A stretch of DNA of 64,000 bases from a virus, in the IMG/VR virus record IMGVR_UViG_3300030098_001484, positions 1 through 64,000 of that record. One strand, 5' to 3'. The position numbers and the translations under genes are program-made. Under the pieces are notes generated by a model. It saw only the letters and a list, made by a program, of their open reading frames with translations. It made no database searches and had not been told where the DNA came from. Below, piece by piece: positions 27,701 through 34,401 of this stretch (position 1 is the first letter of the stretch; each line of letters opens with the position of its first letter).

Positions 27701-27816
27701 TGTCTTCCCGACAGTTCCTCTAACAGTTCCATACCTTGTTGTAAGTCTGTTTCAAAACCTTGTAGACCGCTTGATCGCTTTTGTGAGCGTCTATTGTTGT
27801 CTGGAATAAGTACCAT
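21745..27816 (-). CDS. large internal virion protein, 2023 aa (gp15-like)
   Basis: A 2023-residue hydrophilic protein with no signal peptide or clear membrane segment, predicted largely helical and rich in Asn, Gln, Glu and Leu. It lies between a small virion protein and the 4219-residue protein, the order of T7 genes 14-15-16. It is therefore likely the gp15-type ejection protein that forms the periplasmic tunnel, though T7 gp15 has only 747 residues. The ATG at 27816 has a strong GGAGG. The stop codon is shared with the next start, so the two giants are probably translationally coupled in a fixed ratio. No enzymatic motif was identified. Low GC as in its neighbours. Confidence 0.75.
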   Translation of the reverse strand: MVLIPDNNRRSQKRSSGLQGFETDLQQGMELLEELSGRQQIADPVIRNLEGFGRSGTISTQRQYWDPNLVEKAGQNVPNVAGDVKDFISSGFEFATKVGELIVLKEKGFQRKDERLIEEGIAAGYDQQQIWADQRAKDILKVKDLDLGPNITAQEIEDFLSGEAKTWRNYGTEQKPDWRYSDTKLEDHVSKALAKRLGFNPSSSSWPTHWSKKKQLDWYDSHFGNVEVAMESRRGPAALIKSRNKFVLDAIGNNLTKESFKSLFNVTLEKMSQLPQLTEEDWNDTVKALVNTAYRHNPSWANDGTFLESINGWSDRKFGMMQKAEIETVKKWVREITASAGPQDPSILESIVQQTMVNLSGNLEEARRAGIIPEDATDFASSFNPQTLAEYITFEATNLLGDSQLPITEDYTSLGKDVSLTELFQDSVKQTILPLLNFRWKGEQDSTTSTKIETLTPSFFESLSNGQLVAANELTTELGALSNSLHLPKSREIIFAASNKHLEDFYKNIGNRIFNNVRNDVAGLLNEQYIPDNKDSSLIDYALREEIPATAAALAQYQTSLELHQGGLIVDEDRRATIYTKYYERALEGITESYKSHVRQTLQRNIENGSSNIIDTMVRQGSLSSFSSEEILPQIMDKINWDDTFTSLMMILPEDTIPSSLNVPNPLLESGVDTISIPREGVKLVVPSAVSNPNRWARINQQLDFSGLKPELVWEFKIKGQYFYRNVAHDSIAYTAFNNFMNSAQKPITQRHNQSIGASRTNPINTQRNEINLNETDMEEYAKGIINLDVITRAGQIDNIPTTQSWLAAQSERQINVLNDGTTGDIKIKNGHLLAPIAWATNTGVDSDSSAYLDYWMTNVFAKINIPDADLIIRSLSTSENKDHQKFGRFLELYLESNYQRATNDLGRPYRIQNPSQQDPKEKINPLWGQASTEVDNRLTDTEYEARLKRLFLNDKKAPTTVEGQLELAKANAADVTARYLLSPNAEGEGLMINLDLLREQTEIDTDALLGEDSFDILANMLTPEDLRIVIEQAINPAVRDNIGQQLADPDILEAAGISVEFDASTVQGALKAFSNNYRFEIVGPKNLQLVRRLPGIGGQTQFSYNERSMHQMNQTSVQSPITLADPESFPDPNVPQPSYLARYINIVNERKDQREIDRQTYEEEGRVVVRSYTNNSQRTVTNPDILRADKELYDSIIARGEEDPTFNVDEELKRLGYPHTPELLDEALPEWLERMAIRTSLYPDNFTTSLQTNPELFSLAQDIDRAVDDYQWVRPYLTPQEAAKQDNNFKMAYTLAQIATGEGIEILKPEQSKELQSKVRELKQAIRIKREPGIAEPYTPEEEQEIQKAEETLERIETYITHTHQERAWFNANIKVDPNATGLRKVWDLARAFGAEWHPSYDTMKVTEQGTQVERGWATGWENVDFLEAAVYDDAMQTLNSLLERVDLNRATREFTRPRELADSLLEWANQTNASNREEIMDGLRTELSLLTSAIEKAESRLGVSTGKSFNNIPEERRDLVWESVLDTKQGTLGSNPPEFAPEPLSKVPLTRTLRQLRQDAVRTNNYGMLDNALENVYDDILRHYETMRITDPNDVSGLSGSKFEQMWFLSPDAISFYETYQNNPDNPAKAIRQAGLDIKMERIFEEYSVLGAFDNSGNWMDLNLDRLMPSALRQKFWQPLQDAVDRGPYSPYNMHRSLTIDTDYSYADVVRDYVTITDQTPNRQFWEFIAEREKDNRVVTQLDVVEYSMNQLDFTIPFGADPALLDYIQRTDKSFGAGDFRFMPIPVHLAENPEYGLYRNKNNAGPWADAFKGNPVELQVKIGNEWKSWDDLGFDNIYFKKDIQWNPYTRQHEIRSLGIPAFTLDDTADNKNIVTPMEYLQPEEYAGKNLRFYYSPTGEEKFVKGRFAHRKWLNIAIPNSSSIQNKLQNKESFVIHQTGGIVRNAKNITHSPATLSQLTERDSGTTWDKELKYIMHWDNDINQYVLVVQARKNPQIGRLSGREKWQTIFSHKFILSMQENK

Positions 27817-27828
27817 TTAAAACCTCCA

Positions 27829-28647
27829 CTACCAAGTAGTCATTTGCTCTGCACCGGCCATCATTTCTAATTCACCGATAGTATTTACCATGTTTAATCC
27901 TTCTGTGGCCCCACTTAAACCTGCCGTAGCATAATCTAAGAAATTGTTTCCGGGTGTCCCAACATTTTGGGGTGGTTGAGAAGGTACAAAATATGATGGC
28001 ATATTATAACTGAATAAGTCTCTCTTAGCAAGGATTCCCTCATAAGCTTTTTGAATATTTTGACGTTCTGTATGATCGTTAATTTTAATAGCCTGAAGTG
28101 TTGCTCCTGCGTTAGCTTTAAACTGTTCCTTTAATGCCTTATATGTTCCGCTATTTGTTGATAATCCAGATCCTGTAGATGCTGCCGCAAGTTTTCCCAT
28201 ACTGGATTTGTATCCTTGGTTAATTTGTCGAAGCTTTGAACCAGTATCTTTTTGAAGCTGATGTCGAGCAGTACTTCTATATTCTTGTGCGGCTCTGCCT
28301 ATTTCTCTGTTCTGTCTAAACCTAGCTTGATTCATCCTAGTAATTTCTAGGTTTTTCAGCAGGTTTTTTACCGAACCATCTAAAACTTCCCAGTTTCTAT
28401 TAGACATATTTTGAGCAAACTGTACTTGTTGCATATATCTTTGCTTGGCTTCGTCTGCTCTTTTTTGGAATATACTTAGTATTCCCATACCAGCCGTCAA
28501 TGCAAATTGCCCTACTCCTAACATATTACCTAATCCTCCTGCTGCTCCTCCTCCTGAAGTTGCAGCACTAATAGCTGACGATGTTTCTGACATAGCACTG
28601 CCCATTATAGCTTGACTTGCAAACATAGCTGTTGATGATGGCAACAT
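27829..28647 (-). CDS. internal virion protein, gp14-like (272 aa)
   Basis: A 272-residue protein with an Ala/Gly/Ser-rich, mildly hydrophobic N-terminus (about residues 5-58, with a possible membrane helix at about 36-56). A long Gln/Arg-rich helical region (about 60-200; GRAAQEYRSTARHQLQKDTG) and a Pro/Gly-rich end follow. This pattern and its place directly before two very large ejection proteins match the smallest T7-type internal virion protein (gp14), which inserts in the outer membrane during infection. The ATG at 28647 has a GGGGGG-type ribosome-binding site. Assignment is by pattern and synteny. Confidence 0.68.
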   Translation of the reverse strand: MLPSSTAMFASQAIMGSAMSETSSAISAATSGGGAAGGLGNMLGVGQFALTAGMGILSIFQKRADEAKQRYMQQVQFAQNMSNRNWEVLDGSVKNLLKNLEITRMNQARFRQNREIGRAAQEYRSTARHQLQKDTGSKLRQINQGYKSSMGKLAAASTGSGLSTNSGTYKALKEQFKANAGATLQAIKINDHTERQNIQKAYEGILAKRDLFSYNMPSYFVPSQPPQNVGTPGNNFLDYATAGLSGATEGLNMVNTIGELEMMAGAEQMTTW

Positions 28648-28650
28648 AAA

Positions 28651-29874
28651 TTAATCCCCCCATCTTTGCTTATCTTTAGCCCATTGATCTAAGGCATCAT
28701 AAAATTTCATAAAACGATATCTTGATTCTCCTCGCCTATACGTTTTATTATCTAACCACTCTTCTTTGGCCTCATTAATTCTACCTAATTTAATAAGTTT
28801 TCTGGTTGTCGGACTTTTTCCTAACATTCCCCAGTATGTAGCATCTATTAAAGCGATCTGTACATATTCAGGGTACGTATGTAGATGCGGAAAAACTCTA
28901 CGGGTTGTATCAATTTTTTCTTGCACATCCATTTCAAATAGTTGAAAAACTTCAGACTTTGTTAATCCTTGTTCTTTTCGTATAATAGCCTGTACATCTA
29001 ATAATGGATTAATCTGTCTTAGCATCCTAGCGGTTCGTGGTACTGAACCCTTTTTCCTAGGGTCTACTAAATGTCCGATCCCAATCGTTAAATAACCGTC
29101 CTTACCAGAATCAGCATATGCTTTATAAATGTTTCCTTCTTTACCGGGGATTTGTGGAGTACCGTCTCTTCTAATAGGCACTTCATTACTTTGAATATAT
29201 TTGTTTAAACCTATAATATTTCTTGAGGGTTGTAATAACATATCTAAATATTCTTTTTCGATTGGCTTAAATCTAGGGTCTACTCGTTTATTTTTAGGAA
29301 AACTGTATAAAACTCTTTGCCCTTCTTTTTCTTCTGTGTAATAAATAACATGGGGGTTAGGCCGTCCCGTAATATCATCTTCGTCCATATTTTTTACCGA
29401 AATACCTTCAGTTAAAGATACAGGTTCGTGGTAGTTTAAATCCGAAAGTAAAGATAAATGTAATGTTGGATGACCAATTTGTTTTAAATATCTTCCTTCG
29501 TGTTTTCCTCTAGGTATACGAGAAGCTCCGTGCCATATTCCTTGATGATAACCACCAAGAGGAGGACTATTTGGAAACTCTTCTTCGTAAGCTTTCATAA
29601 TTTCGTGAGAATATAAATCATTTCGTTTATCGTCAAAAGCACCAAAACTAACTGTAGGTGTACTAGGAGAAAACATAGACTTAGTAAATTCATCTGTTGT
29701 CATGCCTGCTATTGAACCAAGTACATCTTTAGAATTAGCTAATTCAAATTCTTGTTCCCATTGGTGTTTAAAGGTTGGGGTATTAATAGAAGTAAATCCT
29801 TTTGTTAACTCAGGATTTCTTTTTAACATTTGATTAAAGCTATTAGAAGCTAAAGTCGTTTCTTGATTAAACAT
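28651..29874 (-). CDS. virion-type protein with C-terminal GH24 (T4-lysozyme) domain
   Basis: A 407-residue protein. Residues about 240-400 form a phage lysozyme domain of family GH24. The catalytic Glu246-Asp255-Thr263 set is visible in KEGNIYKAYADSGKDGYLTI, followed by GIGHLV, as in T4 lysozyme (Glu11-Asp20-Thr26). It would cut the beta-1,4 bond between MurNAc and GlcNAc. The first ~230 residues form an unknown domain. There is no signal peptide. It lies between the large terminase and the ejection proteins, so it is probably carried in the particle to open peptidoglycan during entry. It could also serve as the endolysin, since no other one is seen. The ATG at 29874 has GGAGG. Confidence 0.82.
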   Translation of the reverse strand: MFNQETTLASNSFNQMLKRNPELTKGFTSINTPTFKHQWEQEFELANSKDVLGSIAGMTTDEFTKSMFSPSTPTVSFGAFDDKRNDLYSHEIMKAYEEEFPNSPPLGGYHQGIWHGASRIPRGKHEGRYLKQIGHPTLHLSLLSDLNYHEPVSLTEGISVKNMDEDDITGRPNPHVIYYTEEKEGQRVLYSFPKNKRVDPRFKPIEKEYLDMLLQPSRNIIGLNKYIQSNEVPIRRDGTPQIPGKEGNIYKAYADSGKDGYLTIGIGHLVDPRKKGSVPRTARMLRQINPLLDVQAIIRKEQGLTKSEVFQLFEMDVQEKIDTTRRVFPHLHTYPEYVQIALIDATYWGMLGKSPTTRKLIKLGRINEAKEEWLDNKTYRRGESRYRFMKFYDALDQWAKDKQRWGD

Positions 29875-29876
29875 AA

Positions 29877-31562
29877 CTACCTCCAGCTACGGCCTTTGCG
29901 TATAGACCATTTAGTTTCTTTAGGTTGTGGGGGACTAGATGGATGTAAATGCATGGCCCCAGAAATTTTATTTCCTAGCATACCATAGATTCGTTTGTCA
30001 CTCAACCAGAGATCAATTTCAGCTTGTCGTTCTTGTTCTCTGTTTTTGGCAACGGCATGATCTACATTTAATCCAAGCGTATCTTCCCAAAAACTTACAG
30101 CGGCAGACAACGCATCTACCCTATCATCATGTCGTAGACTACCTCGTTGAGCAGTTAGTCTAGTTATTTGATGTTGTGTTTCTTTATCTTTAATAGCTTT
30201 AGAATTAAACACTAGACGGTGTTGAGCCATCACAGGTTCTAAAGCGTTTATCATTCTTATTTCTTTCAAGCCAGTTACACGAAAGTCTTCAATAGCTACT
30301 TGACCACAGGTTTCTCCAATAATTGGACGAAGTAACTGACAGAACATAGCATCGCCAAAGTTAGACTCTACCCTGATTAATTTTATTTTATATTGGAAAG
30401 CTAACATAGCAATTTTCTTTAAGGTAGCTTCACTATATCCACCCTCTAATCCTAATAACTCATGAATAAAAATAAATCCATTACAGGTAGAGGCAATACA
30501 GATAGCGGTTTCGTCTTTACCTCGACCACTTGGATCTATAAACATAGCGGTTTGAGTGTATGGGACAAAATGAGAGGCTATCCACATAGGATCGTAGATT
30601 TTGTCTCCAGCCATACCAAAAGACGGAATTGTCTTATTTGGGGTAGAGGAAGCCCACACAACCTTTTCTGGGGCCATCTCAGGGTGAACATCAATCACTA
30701 TTAAGTCGGATAACTTTAGAGGATACTTAGCTGCATCTGCTAGAGTTGTATCGAGTTTATAATGTAAGGAGAAAAGCCTAGGCCCAATTTTAGCTTGACG
30801 TTCTAAAAGAATTTCCATAGGAAATCTTTCTGGTTGGGTTGGTTCTCCGGGTTCTAATCCTGATTGTAAAACCCACTCATTAACATCTTCTATTTCGCTT
30901 TCAATACTAAGATCTGGCATGACTGCGGGAAACTTAGTAACATGATAGTTATCTTTTAATGTATTATAAATACTCTCTTTAATTTGGGGTGTACCAAGAA
31001 AGATAACCCTACCGCCTACGTTTCTAATCTGCTCAAACTCATGTACTTTATTTAAAAGCTTTTCTCTAGACGCTGCGGTTTCACAGTTACCCTCGATTTC
31101 AATATCATCTCCAATAACATACTCAGCATGGGAGCCAGTTATCTGTGAAGAAATACCACGGGCAAAGCAAGACTTATCCTGACCGATCTTGTCTCTAGCT
31201 TCCACATTAAACGCAAAGGCATTATCAGTTGTATGATCACCCGGTCTAAGATGAACACAATATGGCACTAAATCTAAAATTCTACGAGTCATAGAAATAA
31301 ACTCAGCGGCTTTATTTCCCGTAGCCGATACAACAAGAATGGTAGCATTGGGATCTCGCAAAAGAAACCAAGATGCAAGACAGGCTGTGATTACTGACTT
31401 ACCAAAGCCTCGTCCAGCTTGTAATTGCATATCTTTAGGCCCGTTCTGTAGGGCATCAGCCATTGCGTATTGAGCGGCTGTGGGTTCCCCTAGTCCCAGA
31501 TATTTAAAGCAAGCCCAAAGATGATTACGAAAATCATCCACCATTTCTTGAGGTACTTTCAT
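29877..31562 (-). CDS. terL: terminase large subunit (T7 gp19-type)
   Basis: A 561-residue packaging motor. The N-terminal ATPase has a Walker A at about residues 46-54 (QAGRGFGKSV), a Walker B-like EYVIGDDIE at about 145-153, and a coupling region with FLGTPQ around 190. The C-terminal nuclease of RNase H fold shows MFIDPSGRGKDET (about 338-350) and the final acidic motif RHDDRVDAL (about 480-490). Length and motifs match T7 gp19-type large terminases (586 aa). It cuts concatemeric DNA and pumps it into the prohead through the portal. It follows the small basic DUF protein and the presumed small terminase, all behind a promoter copy. Confidence 0.95.
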   Translation of the reverse strand: MKVPQEMVDDFRNHLWACFKYLGLGEPTAAQYAMADALQNGPKDMQLQAGRGFGKSVITACLASWFLLRDPNATILVVSATGNKAAEFISMTRRILDLVPYCVHLRPGDHTTDNAFAFNVEARDKIGQDKSCFARGISSQITGSHAEYVIGDDIEIEGNCETAASREKLLNKVHEFEQIRNVGGRVIFLGTPQIKESIYNTLKDNYHVTKFPAVMPDLSIESEIEDVNEWVLQSGLEPGEPTQPERFPMEILLERQAKIGPRLFSLHYKLDTTLADAAKYPLKLSDLIVIDVHPEMAPEKVVWASSTPNKTIPSFGMAGDKIYDPMWIASHFVPYTQTAMFIDPSGRGKDETAICIASTCNGFIFIHELLGLEGGYSEATLKKIAMLAFQYKIKLIRVESNFGDAMFCQLLRPIIGETCGQVAIEDFRVTGLKEIRMINALEPVMAQHRLVFNSKAIKDKETQHQITRLTAQRGSLRHDDRVDALSAAVSFWEDTLGLNVDHAVAKNREQERQAEIDLWLSDKRIYGMLGNKISGAMHLHPSSPPQPKETKWSIRKGRSWR

Positions 31563-31563
31563 A

Positions 31564-31851
31564 CTACCACTTTACCTTATGTGACCAATACCTTGCACTT
31601 AATTTATCTGGTTTAGAATCCTGAGCATTATGTCTAGCATAGTATGACTTTTTTCTAGCTTTTTCTTTTGCGGTTTTAGGATTCTTACCAGCCCCCTTTA
31701 CACCTTGTTGTCCAAAACGGATTGTTTTAATTGTATCTCCTTGTTTTGCCACAACAACGTGAGATTTAGTTTTATGATTAGGGGTTCGCTTGGGTTTATT
31801 GTACCCAGAAACTCCGGCTTTAGCAAGCCTTGGGTCTTTCTTCTTAGCCAT
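31564..31851 (-). CDS. small Lys-rich conserved phage protein before terL
   Basis: A 95-residue, very basic protein starting MAKKKDPRLAKAGVSGYNKP. The core (about 30-75) carries SHVVVAKQGDTIKTIRFGQQ followed by GVKGAGKNP and an Arg/Lys/Ala-rich helix. I recognise this type as a conserved small protein near terminase genes of marine phages, with no proven function. Its charge suggests DNA binding. The ATG at 31851 has AGGAG upstream; a longer frame overlaps the preceding gene. The stop is two bases before the terL start. Confidence 0.7.
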   Translation of the reverse strand: MAKKKDPRLAKAGVSGYNKPKRTPNHKTKSHVVVAKQGDTIKTIRFGQQGVKGAGKNPKTAKEKARKKSYYARHNAQDSKPDKLSARYWSHKVKW

Positions 31852-31861
31852 ATTTTTACTC

Positions 31862-32077
31862 CTAAGTGCCAAATTTAAATGGCGTATTCTCCATCATATC
31901 GGTTAACTCATCTAAAACTTCCGTAGGAATTTCATCAAGTTTATCTCGATTATCGTTCACAACTCCCCTAATAACTTGGTATAATCCCGGTGAGCATTTG
32001 CTCGGATCGTGTAAGTCTTCTAGAAGTTGTTGAAGGAGAATATTATTTAATCGTGATACAAGGTTTTTATCTGCCAT
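31862..32077 (-). CDS. terS: putative terminase small subunit
   Basis: A 71-residue acidic, helical protein (MADKNLVSRLNNILLQQLLE, then LHDPSKCSPGLYQVIRGVVN, then an acidic helix). This pattern resembles the small terminase subunits of T7-type marine phages, which recognise packaging DNA and regulate the large subunit. It is slightly shorter than T7 gp18 (89 aa). It is the first gene behind the promoter copy at 32091-32110, with AAGGAG directly before its ATG, and lies one gene upstream of terL. The call rests on pattern and synteny. Confidence 0.65.
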   Translation of the reverse strand: MADKNLVSRLNNILLQQLLEDLHDPSKCSPGLYQVIRGVVNDNRDKLDEIPTEVLDELTDMMENTPFKFGT

Positions 32078-32090
32078 ATATCTACTCCTT

Positions 32091-32110
32091 ATACTATTAT
32101 ACCCGGTTAT
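32091..32110 (-). promoter_or_regulatory. candidate phage RNAP promoter, copy 2
   Basis: An identical 20-bp copy of the motif (minus-strand core ACCGGGTATAATAGTAT). It sits in the 36-bp gap between the tail-spike stop and the small-terminase start. The Shine-Dalgarno AAGGAG begins immediately after the motif, so a transcript starting near its 3' end would have a very short leader. It would drive terminase and internal virion genes. Confidence 0.78.
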
Positions 32111-32113
32111 AGA

Positions 32114-34375
32114 TCAATCAGGTCCGGGCCAACCCGCTGCATTAATAAATGACCAAACATTTAATCCATATCTTTCTCCATAGTCTGCCGATGTAGCACC
32201 TAAAGATTGTCCAATACTATATGACTGATTAGCACCAGCAACCCCTACCGATATATCATTTAAAGCAGATGATCCCCCAGCACCTGAGAAAACATTTCCT
32301 AATAGAGAACACTTAGATGCGTTTTGAACAAACGAAGAACTATCAGTTGGATCGTCAAAATAAATATGGGCCTTAGAACCGGGAGTACCCGACCAATTCA
32401 TAATATTATTATTAATAGCACAGTTTAAAAAGTCGTGAGAATAGATAGTATGTTTAGTATTGGTAAAGGAACCATTCCACTTTATATCAAATATATTATT
32501 ATGAATACCCCACCTAATAGTGCCATTTCCGTCTCGCGTAAAGTCTAAGCCATAAGCCTCGTTATCCGATGTATCTTTAGCTAACACAATAAATATGTTA
32601 TCATTAACTAAAGAATTACTAAAATCGGTGTCATTTTTTCCGGTAATTTTAATACCTTTTGTAAACCCATACATTAAGTTATTAGAAATACGTCCCCCTG
32701 AAAAAGGCAATCCATCGGTAGTAAAGGATGCATGTAAAATATTAATTGCACGGTTTCCTGCTCCTTCATAATCTCTATGAGCAAAAAGTTTATTATTTAA
32801 AATTGTTACAGAAAAGTATGGCATATAGTGTTGAGGGTCTGCATAAATATTTGCGTTTGTATTGTCACCTGTTAGAACTGCATTTTCTTGCATTCCATTA
32901 TCAACAATAATACCATTATTTGAAATATTTTCTATATGATTGTTTGTAATTTCTGTATCTATAGCGGCGGTATAAATATTATGTATATGGTATTTAGCTT
33001 CTAAATGCGGATCAGCACCATTATTAGTGTTATTAAATCTATAGCTTTGAGAAATATGGTTTCCATCTATTTTTGCCCGATTAAATCCGGCTTGTAAGTG
33101 TACAGAAGTTCCTCTAATACCTGTAAATCTATTGTTTAAAATATGACAATGATTTCCTCCTACATATTCGTAGGTTGTTCCTTTTCGTGGACCTGAGCTT
33201 GTTGGACTATATATACCATTTCCGCCTCTTCCACAATGAAAAGTATTGTTTGATATTGTTACATAAGGGGTAGTATTTCCTAATAAAATTAAATCACCTT
33301 CGGGAAACGCTGGTCCCATATATAAATTTGAATCTACGGTGCAGTTATTAACATAGTTTAATTCTAAAATACCACCCGGACAATCGTTAAAAGTACAATT
33401 ATGTATGTTTACGTTATTACAATATTCAATTTCTAATGCTCGATTTAATCCTGATAAACATTCTGCTCCTGTTCCTCCATCGGTTCCTACAGAAGTTGAA
33501 CCACAAGAAGTATATGTAAAGGTTGTTGATGTAGGTGTTGAAGCAACTACTCGTTGCCCAAAAACATGCTGTATAAACTCAAACCCAGAACCATCACTAT
33601 CTCCGTTTCCAAAATAAACATAATCCCCGGTGGTTAAATTGTGAGCAGCAGTTGTAGTAACTGTTACGGTTTCATCAGAAGCGTTAGCAAAACCGTCTAC
33701 AGCAACTACAGAAGTACCCAAAGCATTTCCTTGAAATTGTACGTTAATAATATTAATATTTTCTAAAACACTAGTTAATTTAGTTACTGTAGAGTTGGTG
33801 GTTAATTTTCCTAAAATAGGATCAAGTAATGTTAAATCTTCTGTAGAAGAATCATTAGCTATAACTTTTTGCATGTCACTAAAAAACTTACTTCTTTCAA
33901 AAGTTTCAGCACCATATGGAATAATCTGCATGGATAGTCTACTACCGGCAGATAATAAAGTACTACCAATACTAGTCTCTGTATGATTGGCAATCTTAAC
34001 CCAATCTCCTACAGAAATAGTAGAGGAGTCATTAACTCTAACAACATAGTCGCCAATATTTACAGGAGATGCTACAGTTAGGGCCGTAGCTGTAGTATCA
34101 GTTCCGTAAATCTTAAGAATACTAAACTTACTTTTATTGGTTCCGGTGTACTTAATAGTACCGTTTCTAATTGTAACATTACTTCGGGTTAATGTTAGCT
34201 GCTGATTAGTAGCATAAGTTTTACCTGCAAGATCAATGACACTATAGTCTGATGCGTTTAATGCAAGTTGTAATTCTGGGCCATCGTCTGTGGCTCCATC
34301 GCCTGCTGCCCCGAAGTCGAGCGGCGTGATGAACCCAGTGTCCATCATACGTAAATTAGTTTTCGTTAGTGCCAT
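32114..34375 (-). CDS. tail spike with right-handed beta-helix (pectate-lyase-like fold)
   Basis: A 753-residue protein. Its N-terminus shows the typical start of phage beta-helix spikes (TPLDFGAAGDGATDDGPELQ, residues about 17-36). Many Asn-rich coils with repeated N-N-x-F/I patterns follow over about residues 50-690 (CNNVNIHNCTF, NNCTVDSNLY, ISNNTFHC), the sign of a parallel beta-helix. These proteins bind and often degrade surface polysaccharide. No catalytic residues can be assigned by eye. The short N-terminus has no obvious own tail-binding domain, so it may attach through the fibre encoded just upstream. The ATG at 34375 has AAGGAGAT. Confidence 0.85.
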   Translation of the reverse strand: MALTKTNLRMMDTGFITPLDFGAAGDGATDDGPELQLALNASDYSVIDLAGKTYATNQQLTLTRSNVTIRNGTIKYTGTNKSKFSILKIYGTDTTATALTVASPVNIGDYVVRVNDSSTISVGDWVKIANHTETSIGSTLLSAGSRLSMQIIPYGAETFERSKFFSDMQKVIANDSSTEDLTLLDPILGKLTTNSTVTKLTSVLENINIINVQFQGNALGTSVVAVDGFANASDETVTVTTTAAHNLTTGDYVYFGNGDSDGSGFEFIQHVFGQRVVASTPTSTTFTYTSCGSTSVGTDGGTGAECLSGLNRALEIEYCNNVNIHNCTFNDCPGGILELNYVNNCTVDSNLYMGPAFPEGDLILLGNTTPYVTISNNTFHCGRGGNGIYSPTSSGPRKGTTYEYVGGNHCHILNNRFTGIRGTSVHLQAGFNRAKIDGNHISQSYRFNNTNNGADPHLEAKYHIHNIYTAAIDTEITNNHIENISNNGIIVDNGMQENAVLTGDNTNANIYADPQHYMPYFSVTILNNKLFAHRDYEGAGNRAINILHASFTTDGLPFSGGRISNNLMYGFTKGIKITGKNDTDFSNSLVNDNIFIVLAKDTSDNEAYGLDFTRDGNGTIRWGIHNNIFDIKWNGSFTNTKHTIYSHDFLNCAINNNIMNWSGTPGSKAHIYFDDPTDSSSFVQNASKCSLLGNVFSGAGGSSALNDISVGVAGANQSYSIGQSLGATSADYGERYGLNVWSFINAAGWPGPD

Positions 34376-34401
34376 TTTAAATTATCTCCTTAAGATAAAA
34401 A

